A stretch of 64,000 bases of DNA from Singulisphaera sp. GP187. Lineage in GTDB: Bacteria; Planctomycetota; Planctomycetia; Isosphaerales; Isosphaeraceae. The position numbers and the translations under genes are program-made. Numbering within the stretch: the first letter of the stretch is position 1; each line of letters opens with the position of its first letter. The stretch spans positions 2,756,727 to 2,820,726 of the forward strand of contig NZ_FSRB01000002.1 in the NCBI RefSeq assembly GCF_900129635.1. Direction: 5' to 3'. The notes beneath the pieces were generated by a model that was given only the letters and a program-made list of their open reading frames with translations, was not told where the DNA came from and did not search any database. Below are positions 35,840-45,908 of the stretch, piece after piece.

Positions 35840-37339
35840 ATGGCCTCGTTCGACCCGCAAGACTTTGGCCTCGACGAGCCGCCTCCCCGCCCCACGACCC
35901 CGCCGGTCCGACGCGGGTTCCTTTTGATCCTGTTCGTACTCACCCTCCTGGCCTCGTTGGTTTACGGCGTTCCTTACCTTGCGGACAACGCGGGATACGC
36001 GTGGGAGTCAGGCCGGTCACGCGCGGCGTCCGAAGCGTTGGCGAAGCTGAACCAAGCGGGAATTATTGCGCGGGCTTCGGAGCTGTTCCGGATGGCCACA
36101 GCCGCGGCCGCCCCGGCGGTCGTGCGGGTCGAGGCGAAACGGTTTCCGGGTCGTGGCAACGGACCGCGCGAGGCGCCGGCGGGTGACCCGCTTGGGCTGG
36201 CGGACGCCAGCCTCGGCTCGGGCGTGATCATCGACAAGGATCGAGGGTTCGTGGTCACGAACAACCACGTTGTGAAAGATGCGGACGAGATCGTGGTTCG
36301 CCTGAGCCAGGGGACGCGGATGCCTGCCCGGCTCGTGGGGGCCGACCCCAAGACGGACCTCGCCGTCCTTCAGATCAGTGGCAAGGTGACCACCGCCGCG
36401 TCCTGGGGCGATTCCGACAAGCTCGATATCGGTGACTGGGTGCTCGCCATCGGTAGCCCGTTCGCCCTCGACCATACGGTGACCGCCGGAATCGTCTCGG
36501 CCACCCAGCGGAACGACCTCCGAATCAACGAGTACGAGTCGTTCATTCAGACCGACGCCGCGATCAACCCGGGAAACTCCGGGGGCCCTTTGATCGACCT
36601 GACAGGTAAGGTGATCGGGATCAATACGGCCATTTATACGTCCAACCAGAGTCAGGGCAATGAAGGCATTGGCCTGGCGATCCCCTCGTCGATGGCCAAA
36701 CGGATCGTGGAAAGCCTGATCAAGGATGGGCGGGTGATTCGTGGGTTCGTGGGGGTGAACATGGAACTCCTCACCCCGGACCAAGCGCGTGCGTTGGCGA
36801 TCCCCGACGGCAAAGGGGCGTTGGTCAAAAACGTCGTGCCCGATGGCCCGGCCGACAAGGCAGGGCTGCTCGCGGGGGACGTCATCGTCCAGTTGAACGG
36901 CAAAGCGGTCGCCGATCCCGACAGCCTCAAACGCGTCACGGCCGACCTCGCCGTCGGCTCGCACGTCCCGATCGGCGTCTATCGCGACGGCAAGCTGAAA
37001 CTGGTGGAGGTGATCATCGCCGAGTATCCCGGGGCTCCGGTCCTGGCTTCGTTCGGCTTCCGGGTCCGTGAAATTCCCAGCGAGGAGGACCCGAGCCTCG
37101 GCGGATCGCTGGAAATCGATCAGGTCGTCCTCGAAAGCCCCGCGGCGCGGGCGGGGCTTCGTCCTGGCCTGAGAATCGTCGCCGTCGGCCACACCCCAGT
37201 TCACACCAAGGCCGAATACGACGCCGCGATCGCCGCACTCAACGCCGATCAGGGCCTTCCCCTCCTGGTTCAGACGCCTGATGGCCAGGCGGGCTCAGTC
37301 ACCATCAACAGCGGCAACTCCTCCGCCCCCAGGCGCTGA
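35840..37339 (+). CDS. membrane-anchored HtrA/DegP-type serine protease with two PDZ domains
   Basis: A 499-residue protein. A helix at about 26-46 (GFLLILFVLTLLASLVYGV) anchors the N-terminus. The trypsin-like domain has the full triad: H143 in TNNHVV, D173 in DLAVLQI and S247 in NPGNSGGP. Two PDZ domains follow, near residues 290-390 and 390-485, the second ending with an Ser/Pro-rich tail. HtrA proteases degrade or refold misfolded envelope proteins. The ATG at 35840 follows AGGAGA. A strong terminator hairpin follows the gene. Confidence 0.9.
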   Translation: MASFDPQDFGLDEPPPRPTTPPVRRGFLLILFVLTLLASLVYGVPYLADNAGYAWESGRSRAASEALAKLNQAGIIARASELFRMATAAAAPAVVRVEAKRFPGRGNGPREAPAGDPLGLADASLGSGVIIDKDRGFVVTNNHVVKDADEIVVRLSQGTRMPARLVGADPKTDLAVLQISGKVTTAASWGDSDKLDIGDWVLAIGSPFALDHTVTAGIVSATQRNDLRINEYESFIQTDAAINPGNSGGPLIDLTGKVIGINTAIYTSNQSQGNEGIGLAIPSSMAKRIVESLIKDGRVIRGFVGVNMELLTPDQARALAIPDGKGALVKNVVPDGPADKAGLLAGDVIVQLNGKAVADPDSLKRVTADLAVGSHVPIGVYRDGKLKLVEVIIAEYPGAPVLASFGFRVREIPSEEDPSLGGSLEIDQVVLESPAARAGLRPGLRIVAVGHTPVHTKAEYDAAIAALNADQGLPLLVQTPDGQAGSVTINSGNSSAPRR

Positions 37340-37413
37340 GCGTTCCGAGGGAAGGAAGGCCGCATCCGCCGCGAGCCGACGGATCGCCGCAAGGCGCCCG
37401 GATCGAATCGCCG

Positions 37414-37457
37414 ACGACGCCCGCCAGGCCCTGGCGGGCGTCGTTCGCGTTCTGTTT
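37414..37457 (+). terminator. rho-independent-type terminator of the HtrA gene
   Basis: A 14-base perfect stem (ACGACGCCCGCCAG / CTGGCGGGCGTCGT) with a 3-base loop lies 74 bases after the stop and is followed by a T-rich stretch (TCGCGTTCTGTTTTC). Confidence 0.75.
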
Positions 37458-37747
37458 TCGTCCCGGCGGCATGGGCCAGTCCCCAATCCGCGGCACCACC
37501 CTTGACTTGGACACCTGGTTTGCGGGACAAGGGTTTCACGCGTTTGTCGCCCGCGCGTGGAACAGGTCCAGGGAATACGACGAGGGATTCTCGAGGAACG
37601 AGCGGACCCCGGATGTCAAGAGTCGAGTCAGGCCGGCTGGAAGGATCGGGCAAACTAGGGAGGCCTGTTTTCCGGCGGCTAGCCCTAACTGCTAAAATCA
37701 TGCCAGGTTAGAATCAGGGCTTCCTGTCGTTCAACCCCCCGAAAAAC

Positions 37748-37776
37748 TTGACCGTATTTCAGATAGGGGCTATAAT
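37748..37776 (+). promoter_or_regulatory. sigma70-type promoter of dnaG-rpoD
   Basis: TTGACC, 17 bases, then a perfect TATAAT. This is the strongest housekeeping promoter match in the window. Transcription would start near 37783, leaving a leader of about 115 bases before the dnaG start. Confidence 0.75.
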
Positions 37777-37898
37777 TCCGCTGACAGCCGACGAAGAACG
37801 GCACGGAACGCGGCTCGTTCGGGAACGGGCGATCATCAAACCCACCGTGTCTACGATCCCCTTGGACCCGGGCCTGAGGACTCGTAGAGGAGATCTCA

Positions 37899-39818
37899 GT
37901 GCCCCGATACTCCGAAGCGACTTTGACCGCTATTAAACAGGCGGTGGATATCGTCGCGATCGTTGGCGAATACCTTCCTCTGCATCGTTCCGGTTCAAAA
38001 TTTAAGGTTTTGTGTCCGTTTCATGACGATCACAATCCCTCGCTCGAGCTCAACCCTGAACGACAATCGTTCAAGTGTTGGAGTTGTGGCGCGGGGGGCG
38101 ATGTTTTCGATTTTGTCAAGGATTATTTGCGGGTGGATTTTCCCGAGGCACTCCTCATGTTGGCCGAACGGGCAGGAGTCACTCTGGAGAGCGCACCTGC
38201 CGGGCCGGGCCCGAAGGGACCATCCAAACGCGACCTGCTGGCGGTCAACGAGTGGGCGCAGCGGATGTACGGCGAGGCTCTGGGGCGTGATGCCGGGGTT
38301 CTCGCTTATGTCGAAGAGCGGGGAATCAGCGCCGAGAGCGTCGCTCGATTCCGCCTGGGCTACGCTCCTGACACGCGTGACTGGCTCACGAGCCGGGCAG
38401 GCAAAGAAGGAATTTCTCTTGACTTTCTGGAGCGAGCGGGCCTCGTCGTTCGATCTAAGGAGTCTCCCGGACTGACTCGCGAGCGGTTTCGCGGCCGACT
38501 GATGTTCCCGATCCACGATCTTCGGGGGCGCACCCTCGGTTTCGGCGGTCGGATTTTGCCCCAGTTGGAACGATCGTTGGCGGCCGCGGGAAAAAATATT
38601 GCAAAATACTTGAATAGCCCCGAAACACCTTTGTTTCAGAAGCGTAAGATTCTTTATGCGGCGGATCTTGCGCTCGCCTCGGCTCGCGAGATGGGCTGGG
38701 TGGCCGTCGTTGAAGGTTATACCGATGTGATTGCGGCCCACCAGGTGGGCCTGAGAAACGTGGTGGGCACACTCGGCACGGCCCTGGGCGACGACCACGT
38801 CCTGATGCTCCGCCGGCTCACCGATCGGGTCGTGCTGATTTTCGACGGCGACGATGCGGGACAGTCGGCCGCCGACCGCAGCCTTGAGTTGTTCCTGGCC
38901 CATGAGGTAGACGTCCGCGTGTTGACTCTTCCATCCAAGCTCGACCCCTGTGAGTTCCTCCTCGCCCAAGGAGCGGATGCGTTCCGGGCCCTGGTGGACC
39001 AGGCTGTCGACCCGATGGCCTTCGCGATCCGGCGCGCGGAAACGCGGTTCGACCTCAACTCGTTCGAGGATGCGCGGCGGGCGGCGGAATGGGTCCTCTC
39101 GATCCTGGCGCGGGTGCCCAAGTCGACCCGGATCGGCATGGATATCAAGATCGCCCGCGCCCTCGACACGCTCTCGCAGCGGCTGCGCGTCCCGGTGGAC
39201 GTCCTGAAACAATCATTGAAGCGGCTGCACACCACGGCGGCCTCGTCCGCCGCCGCCGCCGCGACCCGCAATCGGGCGCTGCCCGAAGTGGCGACGACCT
39301 CGGCCGCGGGAACACCCCCGGCGGCCCCGGTCGTCCCGATCCGCATGGCGGATCTCGACCCCTTCGGTCGCGAACTCCTCGAAATTGTGTTGAACCAGCC
39401 GAACGTGGTCGGGCAGTTGATCTCGCGGGTGGCGGTCGCTTCGATCCGCGACGCCCCGTTGCGAGCGATCCTCCAGGCGTGCTACGACCTGCACGCCGAG
39501 GGGTTGACGCCCACGTTCGATCGGGTTGCTCTGCGTCTCGACGACGCGGCAACGCGGGCTCTGGCCGCCGGCCTGCTCCTCCCGAGAGACCCGGCCCCCT
39601 TGCCCGATTATGCCCAGCCCGCTCCCTGGGAGGATTGTCTTGCGGGGGTGCTCGGCCGACTCGCCCAGCGCGACTGGCAAGACCACCTGCAAGATCTCAA
39701 AGATGCTTTGAAAGAAAACGATCCTGCTGCGCGGCCTGAAGAGTATCAAGCCCTGCAACGCGAATTGTACCGACACCATTCCATGCGGCCGGACACGAAG
39801 AAGAAAAACGCGTCCTGA
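37899..39818 (+). CDS. dnaG: DNA primase
   Basis: A 639-residue primase. The N-terminal zinc-binding domain (CHC2) has C39-x2-H42 and C60-x2-C63 (LCPFHDD, FKCWSCG). The catalytic core includes [20 protein letters not shown], and the TOPRIM motifs are [13 protein letters not shown] and [14 protein letters not shown]. The C-terminus is a helical helicase-binding region with an Ala/Pro-rich linker near 445-470. It synthesises RNA primers for replication, together with DnaB at the fork. The start is GTG at 37899 after AGAGGAGA. It is followed by rpoD, as in many bacteria, though rpsU is absent. Confidence 0.97.
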   Translation: MPRYSEATLTAIKQAVDIVAIVGEYLPLHRSGSKFKVLCPFHDDHNPSLELNPERQSFKCWSCGAGGDVFDFVKDYLRVDFPEALLMLAERAGVTLESAPAGPGPKGPSKRDLLAVNEWAQRMYGEALGRDAGVLAYVEERGISAESVARFRLGYAPDTRDWLTSRAGKEGISLDFLERAGLVVRSKESPGLTRERFRGRLMFPIHDLRGRTLGFGGRILPQLERSLAAAGKNIAKYLNSPETPLFQKRKILYAADLALASAREMGWVAVVEGYTDVIAAHQVGLRNVVGTLGTALGDDHVLMLRRLTDRVVLIFDGDDAGQSAADRSLELFLAHEVDVRVLTLPSKLDPCEFLLAQGADAFRALVDQAVDPMAFAIRRAETRFDLNSFEDARRAAEWVLSILARVPKSTRIGMDIKIARALDTLSQRLRVPVDVLKQSLKRLHTTAASSAAAAATRNRALPEVATTSAAGTPPAAPVVPIRMADLDPFGRELLEIVLNQPNVVGQLISRVAVASIRDAPLRAILQACYDLHAEGLTPTFDRVALRLDDAATRALAAGLLLPRDPAPLPDYAQPAPWEDCLAGVLGRLAQRDWQDHLQDLKDALKENDPAARPEEYQALQRELYRHHSMRPDTKKKNAS

Positions 39819-39849
39819 CCCATCGTTCCGTCGTGAGGGAGGTTATTGG

Positions 39850-41520
39850 ATGGAAAAGCTGGACGAGGGCCTCAAGACGCTCCTCGATTTGGGCAAACGC
39901 CGAGGGTTCCTGACGTTCGATCAGGTGAACGACTACTTGCCGGACGAGGCCAGTAGCCCGGATAAGATCCACGGCTTGCTCGAATCGCTCGACGAGATGG
40001 GGATTGAGCTCATTAACGAGGACGAGGCGGAATCACGCCTTCAGGCCTCGGGGGACTCCGATGATGAACCCGACGAGTTGGTTGACGAGCCGGTCGACGA
40101 CGATGACGGAGAACTGACCCCCGAAGACCTCGACGAGATCTCGCGGCGGATCGACGACCCGGTCCGGATGTACCTGACCCAGATGGGAGAGATCCCGCTC
40201 CTGACGCGCGATCAGGAGATCAACCTCGCCAAGAAGATCGAGATCACCCGGAAGCGGTTCCGCCGCAAGGTCCTCGAGTGCCACTTCGCGCTCGCCTTGG
40301 TCGTCGACGTGCTCAAGAAGGTCAACGAGGGTGACCTGCCGTTCGATCGCACGGTCAAGGTGTCGGTGACCGAGAATCTCGAGAAAGACCAGATCCTCGG
40401 CCGGATGCCCCATAACCTGGTGACGCTTGCACACCTGATGGAGTGCAACAACCGCGACTTCCGCTCGTTCATCCGCGAACGCGACAAGACAGCGCGACGC
40501 GCCTTGATGGCCGAGCTCAAGAGCCGCCGCCGCAAGGCCGTCAACCTGGTTGAGGAGCTCTCGATCCGGACCCAGAAGGTCCAGCCGCTCATGAAGCGGC
40601 TCGAGCAGGTCGCCGCCCGGATGGGTGAGTTGGTGGTCCAGCTTCAGGACTACCGCGCGGGTCGTGGGGGCAAGGAAGACCGCTCCAACCTGCAGAAGGA
40701 ACTCAAGGACCTGATGCGGATCACCCTCGAAACCCCGAAAAGCTTGCGCAATCGGGTCGAGGCGATGAACTCGCGGTTCAAAGAGTACGAGCAGGCCAAG
40801 CGTGAACTCTCCGGCGGTAACCTTCGGCTGGTCGTCTCGATCGCCAAGAAGTATCGCAACCGCGGCCTCTCCTTCCTCGACCTGATCCAGGAGGGGAACA
40901 CCGGCCTGATGCGGGCGGTCGACAAGTACGAGTATCGCCGGGGCTACAAGTTCAGCACCTATGCCACCTGGTGGATTCGTCAGGCGATCACACGCGCCAT
41001 CGCCGACCAGGCCCGGACGATCCGGATCCCGGTCCACATGATCGAGACGATGTCGAAGCTGCGCAACGTCTCGAAGAAGCTGCTCCAGGAAAAGGGGCGC
41101 GAACCGACCATCGAAGAGACCGCCAAGGCCGCCAACATCTCGATCGAAGAGACCCGGCGGGTGATGAAGATCTCCCGCCACCCGATCTCGCTCGACCGGC
41201 CGGTCGGCGAAAGCGAAGACAGCTACTTCGGCGACTTCATCGAAGACGAGGCGGCCGAAAGCCCGATCAACGCGGCCACCCAGGAAATGCTCAAAGAGAA
41301 GATCGATCAGGTCCTGAAAACCCTGACCTATCGCGAACGCGAGATCATCAAGCTTCGCTACGGCCTGGGAGACGGCTACACCTATACCTTGGAAGAGGTG
41401 GGCCGGATCTTCAAAGTCACTCGCGAGCGGGTGCGGCAAATCGAAGCCAAGGCCGTCCGTAAGCTGCAACATCCGGTTCGCAGCCGGCAACTCGAGGGTT
41501 TCCTCGAGAGTACGGGTTGA
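39850..41520 (+). CDS. rpoD: primary RNA polymerase sigma factor (sigma70)
   Basis: A 556-residue housekeeping sigma factor. Region 1.1 is at the N-terminus (residues 1-60), followed by an acidic linker, region 1.2 ([17 protein letters not shown]), a long non-conserved region, then region 2 ([20 protein letters not shown] and [20 protein letters not shown]), region 3 and region 4 ([18 protein letters not shown] and [18 protein letters not shown]). It directs RNA polymerase to the -10/-35 promoters. ATG 39850 follows GAGGGAGG. It sits 31 bases after dnaG, so the two are co-transcribed. A terminator with a TTCG tetraloop follows. Confidence 0.97.
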   Translation: MEKLDEGLKTLLDLGKRRGFLTFDQVNDYLPDEASSPDKIHGLLESLDEMGIELINEDEAESRLQASGDSDDEPDELVDEPVDDDDGELTPEDLDEISRRIDDPVRMYLTQMGEIPLLTRDQEINLAKKIEITRKRFRRKVLECHFALALVVDVLKKVNEGDLPFDRTVKVSVTENLEKDQILGRMPHNLVTLAHLMECNNRDFRSFIRERDKTARRALMAELKSRRRKAVNLVEELSIRTQKVQPLMKRLEQVAARMGELVVQLQDYRAGRGGKEDRSNLQKELKDLMRITLETPKSLRNRVEAMNSRFKEYEQAKRELSGGNLRLVVSIAKKYRNRGLSFLDLIQEGNTGLMRAVDKYEYRRGYKFSTYATWWIRQAITRAIADQARTIRIPVHMIETMSKLRNVSKKLLQEKGREPTIEETAKAANISIEETRRVMKISRHPISLDRPVGESEDSYFGDFIEDEAAESPINAATQEMLKEKIDQVLKTLTYREREIIKLRYGLGDGYTYTLEEVGRIFKVTRERVRQIEAKAVRKLQHPVRSRQLEGFLESTG

Positions 41521-41533
41521 CCTCGGACGACAC

Positions 41534-41569
41534 AACCGCCGGCCGCCTTCGGGCGACCGGCGGTTTTTT
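41534..41569 (+). terminator. rho-independent terminator after rpoD
   Basis: The hairpin AACCGCCGG...CCGGCGGTT has an inner CGCC/GGCG pair (one C-A mismatch) closed by the stable tetraloop TTCG and is followed by T6. It starts 13 bases after the stop of rpoD. Confidence 0.9.
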
Positions 41570-41771
41570 GTTGGCCTCGCGGCTCGATCCGCTCCGCTCC
41601 GATCCGAACGGGACCGGCGATCGACCGCCACAATTCAAGGGACGCCAGCGGGAACGCGCTCCGCGCTCGTTGGAGGTCGACTCCGTTGACAGACCTCTGG
41701 ACTTTATATGGTTGGTTCTCTTGCTTGCTGATTTGACTGCGCCTCCGAACCGACCCGATGGAGACGAAACG

Positions 41772-42509
41772 ATGGCTGCCACCGCCGATAATCTCCGCGA
41801 ACTCCACCAGCTCCACCAGCGAGCCAAGGCGCTCCGCGACCGGATGACCTCGGGTCCCAAGACGCTCGCCGCGCGCCAGGCGGCGCTGGTGCTTCGCAAG
41901 ACCGCGCTCGAGGCCTCCCGCAAGGCCGTTCAAGATTCCAAGGTCCAGCTCAAGAAGCGCGAGCACTCGCTCCAGGCGCACCAATCCAAGATCGACGACC
42001 TCAAGGTCAAGCTCAACCTCGTCAAGAAGAACGAAGAGTACAAGGCGATCCAGAATCAGATCGCCAATGACAAAGCGGCCATCGAGAAGCTCGAAGGCGA
42101 GATGCTCGAAGACATGATGCGGATCGACGAGCAAGTGGCCGCGCTGGCGACCGAGGAGCTCGAGGTCAAGACGTTCGGGGAACAGGTCGCCACGCTCCAG
42201 ACCGAGATCGAGTCGCAGGCCGCGGACCAGAAGACCCGGCACGAGGAACTCGTGGCCGCGATCGTCGGCGCCGAGGCGATCATTCCCGAAGACCTCCGTG
42301 AACGGTATCGCCGGACCGTCAAGCAGCACGGCGCCGACGCCATGGCGTTCATCGAGAACCACGCCTGCTCGGGCTGCTTCGTCTCGATCACGGCGCAGAT
42401 GATGAACGAGCTGATCAACAACAACTCGCTCAGCTTCTGCAAGACCTGCGGACGCGTCCTCTACCTGGCCGAGGAAGACGTCGCCAATACCCGCCGCTCG
42501 GCCCGATAA
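41772..42509 (+). CDS. zinc-ribbon coiled-coil protein (CT398/DUF164-like)
   Basis: A 245-residue protein. The first 180 residues form a long antiparallel coiled coil (for example LNLVKKNEEYKAIQNQIAND). The C-terminus has C-x2-C pairs in HACSGCFVSITAQ and SFCKTCGRVLYL, forming a zinc ribbon. The arrangement is that of the CT398 family, known to bind RpoN and secretion factors in Chlamydia. The ATG at 41772 has GGAG upstream. It lies between the rpoD terminator and thioredoxin. Confidence 0.85.
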   Translation: MAATADNLRELHQLHQRAKALRDRMTSGPKTLAARQAALVLRKTALEASRKAVQDSKVQLKKREHSLQAHQSKIDDLKVKLNLVKKNEEYKAIQNQIANDKAAIEKLEGEMLEDMMRIDEQVAALATEELEVKTFGEQVATLQTEIESQAADQKTRHEELVAAIVGAEAIIPEDLRERYRRTVKQHGADAMAFIENHACSGCFVSITAQMMNELINNNSLSFCKTCGRVLYLAEEDVANTRRSAR

Positions 42510-42673
42510 GGGCAGGCAGGCACGTTCGCCGCGGTCGATCCGGCCGGTTGACTCGCGCTCAAGCCTTCTTATAATGTCTACCAACGAGCGACGGACCCCA
42601 AACACCGCCAACAGCCCTGTCAAGTCCGTCGACCCCGCTCTTGAACGTTCGATCGAGGAACGAGGCGATACCA

Positions 42674-43006
42674 ATGGCCGCGAATGTGCTGGATTTCACC
42701 GACGCGAACTGGAAGTCGGACGTTTTGGACTCGGAAATCCCCGTGATTGTCGACTTCTGGGCTCCCTGGTGCGGTCCCTGCCGAATGCTCGCTCCGACGA
42801 TCGAAAAGCTCGCGGGAGAGTTCGAAGGCAAGGTCAAGATCGGCAAAATGAACACCGACGAGAACCAGGAGACCCCCGGGGGCCTGCGGATCTCGGCGAT
42901 CCCGACCGTCTTGATCTTCCACGGCGGCAAGGAAGTGGACCGACTGGTGGGGGTCAATACCGAGTCGAAGTTCAAGGCTTCGCTCGAGAAGCTTGGGGTT
43001 TCCTGA
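42674..43006 (+). CDS. trxA: thioredoxin
   Basis: A 110-residue protein with the classic active site FWAPWCGPCRMLAP and the cis-proline in ISAIPTVLIF. It reduces disulfides of cytoplasmic proteins using thioredoxin reductase. It starts at ATG 42674. The next gene (trpF) begins 4 bases after its stop, which suggests co-transcription. Confidence 0.9.
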   Translation: MAANVLDFTDANWKSDVLDSEIPVIVDFWAPWCGPCRMLAPTIEKLAGEFEGKVKIGKMNTDENQETPGGLRISAIPTVLIFHGGKEVDRLVGVNTESKFKASLEKLGVS

Positions 43007-43010
43007 GCCC

Positions 43011-43682
43011 GTGCCCCAACCCACCGTCCGAATCAAGGTGTGCGGGCTGACCAGCGTGGCCCAAGCCTTGGCGTGTGCCGCGGCGGGTGCGGACTGGGTC
43101 GGACTCAACTTCCACCCCGCGTCACCCCGCCGTGTCGACCCCGCGCTGGCGGCCGAGATTGTGGTCGCCCTTCCGAGCCCGACCGAAGTGGTCGGGCTCT
43201 TCGTCGACCGGCCCCCCGATGAGGTGGCGGCTCAGGCCGATCGAATCGGGATCGGCATTGTCCAACTCCATGGTCAAGAGCCCCCCGAAGATCTCGTGAG
43301 ACTCGGCCATCTCCGACTCGTTCGCGCCTTCCGGATCGGTAGCGCGGACGCGGTCGCGGCGATGATCGCCTACCTGCGCAAGGCCGCGGACCTGGGTCGC
43401 GTCCCCGACGAAGTCCTCGTCGATGCGTACGTCCCCGGTCGCGACGGCGGGACCGGCCAGGCGATCGCCGACCACCTGTTCCCGCTCCTCCCTCCCCTGC
43501 CCCGACTCATCCTGGCCGGCGGGCTCACGCCTGAGAATGTCGCCGAGCGCGTCGCCCGGGTTCGCCCATGGATGGTCGACGTGGCCTCCGGAGTCGAGTC
43601 GGCCCCAGGGCAGAAAGACCCCGTCCGCGTGGCCGCCTTTGTCCAAGCGGCCCGATCAGCCATCTCTACGGTGCTTTCCTAA
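43011..43682 (+). CDS. trpF: phosphoribosylanthranilate isomerase
   Basis: A 223-residue TIM-barrel enzyme of tryptophan synthesis, isomerising N-(5'-phosphoribosyl)anthranilate to the CdRP form. Marks are the N-terminal RIKVCGLTS with the catalytic cysteine, then DWVGLNFHPASPR, GIVQLHGQE, DGGTGQAI (for LLDAxxxGxxGGTG) with the general acid aspartate at the preceding VLVDAY, and LAGGLTPENV. The start is a GTG at 43011, 4 bases after the thioredoxin stop. No other trp gene is near. Confidence 0.9.
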   Translation: MPQPTVRIKVCGLTSVAQALACAAAGADWVGLNFHPASPRRVDPALAAEIVVALPSPTEVVGLFVDRPPDEVAAQADRIGIGIVQLHGQEPPEDLVRLGHLRLVRAFRIGSADAVAAMIAYLRKAADLGRVPDEVLVDAYVPGRDGGTGQAIADHLFPLLPPLPRLILAGGLTPENVAERVARVRPWMVDVASGVESAPGQKDPVRVAAFVQAARSAISTVLS

Positions 43683-43720
43683 AGCGGTTCCGGCCGGAGG
43701 ATTCAGAGACGGATCGATCC

Positions 43721-43799
43721 GGGTGGCCGGGGTCCGTCTTCGGCCCCCATTCTTCTTGAGATCGCGCCGGAGGCCGAAGACGGACCCGAGCCGCCACCC
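43721..43799. repeat. long imperfect inverted repeat downstream of trpF
   Basis: A 15-base perfect arm pair (GGTCCGTCTTCGGCC / GGCCGAAGACGGACC) is extended, after a small bulge, by a further 7-base pair (GGGTGGC / GCCACCC). The loop is 26 bases. It starts 38 bases after trpF and would form a strong RNA hairpin. There is no T-run. Confidence 0.6.
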
Positions 43800-43911
43800 C
43801 AGAGGTGGGCGATCCCAAAGGGGTAACCGCTCCGGCGAGGACTCGCCATCGGGCGAACCGAGTGGAGTCGGGTGAATCGTCCGAATCGGTCAAGGCGAGT
43901 TTGGCTCGCTC

Positions 43912-43940
43912 TTGACACACGCGTACGTGTGTCTTATCAT
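43912..43940 (+). promoter_or_regulatory. near-consensus promoter with a palindromic operator in the spacer
   Basis: TTGACA, exactly 17 bases, then TATCAT. Overlapping it from 43914 to 43933 is the perfect palindrome GACACACG-CGTA-CGTGTGTC (two 8-base arms). A repressor bound there would block RNA polymerase. Downstream lies the small gene at 43996 and then ahcY. Confidence 0.7.
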
Positions 43941-43995
43941 CCCCGACGAAGTGAAACGAACGATCTCGTTGCGGGACGGTTTCCGGGAGGTCGGC

Positions 43996-44310
43996 ATGGA
44001 GAAAGATCGGCGCGGGCGGCGACGGCAGCCCGATCAAGAACGGGGCTTGCGTCCGCTCTATCCCCGGTTGCCCGGCGAGTGGACGAGTCGAGCGGTTCGG
44101 GTGGCGATGTCGAGTGAGGACTGGGCGCGGTTTGACGACTTGGTTCGCACCGCGGCTTCGTCGGCTCCGACTCAGGCCCGGGCCCACGGGATCGCGATCT
44201 CCCAACTGATCGAGCGGCCAGTTGCCGTGGATCGACCCGCCCCAGGGCCATTCGATTGGATGGACTGGGAGCGGCAGAAGACCCTGAAGCTGCTTCGCTC
44301 GGCGATCTGA
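43996..44310 (+). CDS. small basic protein of unknown function upstream of ahcY
   Basis: A 104-residue protein with a basic N-terminus (MEKDRRGRRRQPDQERG) and a C-terminal half with RAVRVAMSSEDWARFDDLVRT, followed by WMDWERQKTLKLL. The middle could fold as a small helical domain; no motif is recognised. The ATG at 43996 follows GGGAGG at 5-6 bases. Its promoter carries a palindromic operator, so it could be an autoregulator, which is an inference only. The intergenic space to ahcY is about 105 bases. Confidence 0.6.
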   Translation: MEKDRRGRRRQPDQERGLRPLYPRLPGEWTSRAVRVAMSSEDWARFDDLVRTAASSAPTQARAHGIAISQLIERPVAVDRPAPGPFDWMDWERQKTLKLLRSAI

Positions 44311-44344
44311 TAAAGCGGTGTGAAAACGTTGTCTTGTCGGGTAG

Positions 44345-45733
<1,389 letters not shown>

Positions 45734-45774
45734 TTTCCCCGCCTCGCCAACGTCCGAGAGCGATCAGAATCGCT

Positions 45775-45806
45775 GGGCCGGCCGGCTTCACCGGGACGGC
45801 CGGCCC
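45775..45806 (+). terminator. hairpin after ahcY
   Basis: A perfect 10-base stem (GGGCCGGCCG / CGGCCGGCCC) with a 12-base loop begins 42 bases after the ahcY stop. There is no strong T-run, so termination is inferred. Confidence 0.5.
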
Positions 45807-45867
45807 GATCCGATCCAGGAACTTGTTCTTCTCACAAATTGGGCCACGATTGCCCTTTATCCTTAAA

Positions 45868-45896
45868 CACCGGCGGGGCCTGAACCCCTGCCGGTG
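45868..45896 (+). promoter_or_regulatory. hairpin just upstream of the DUF1015 gene
   Basis: CACCGGC-GGGG pairs with CCCC-T-GCCGGTG with a 6-base loop and one bulge, ending 12 bases before the ATG at 45909. Such a structure could affect access to the ribosome-binding site. Confidence 0.35.
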
Positions 45897-45908
45897 GGAA
45901 CCATTCCG

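Larger units (their letters stand above)
37340..37898. other. 559-base gap between HtrA and dnaG
   Basis: Beyond the terminator (37414-37457) and the dnaG promoter (37748-37776) there is no supportable gene. It gives dnaG a leader of more than 110 bases. Confidence 0.5.
43683..43995. other. 313-base gap holding an inverted repeat and a promoter
   Basis: It contains the inverted repeat (43721-43799) and the promoter with operator (43912-43940). No gene is seen. Confidence 0.5.
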
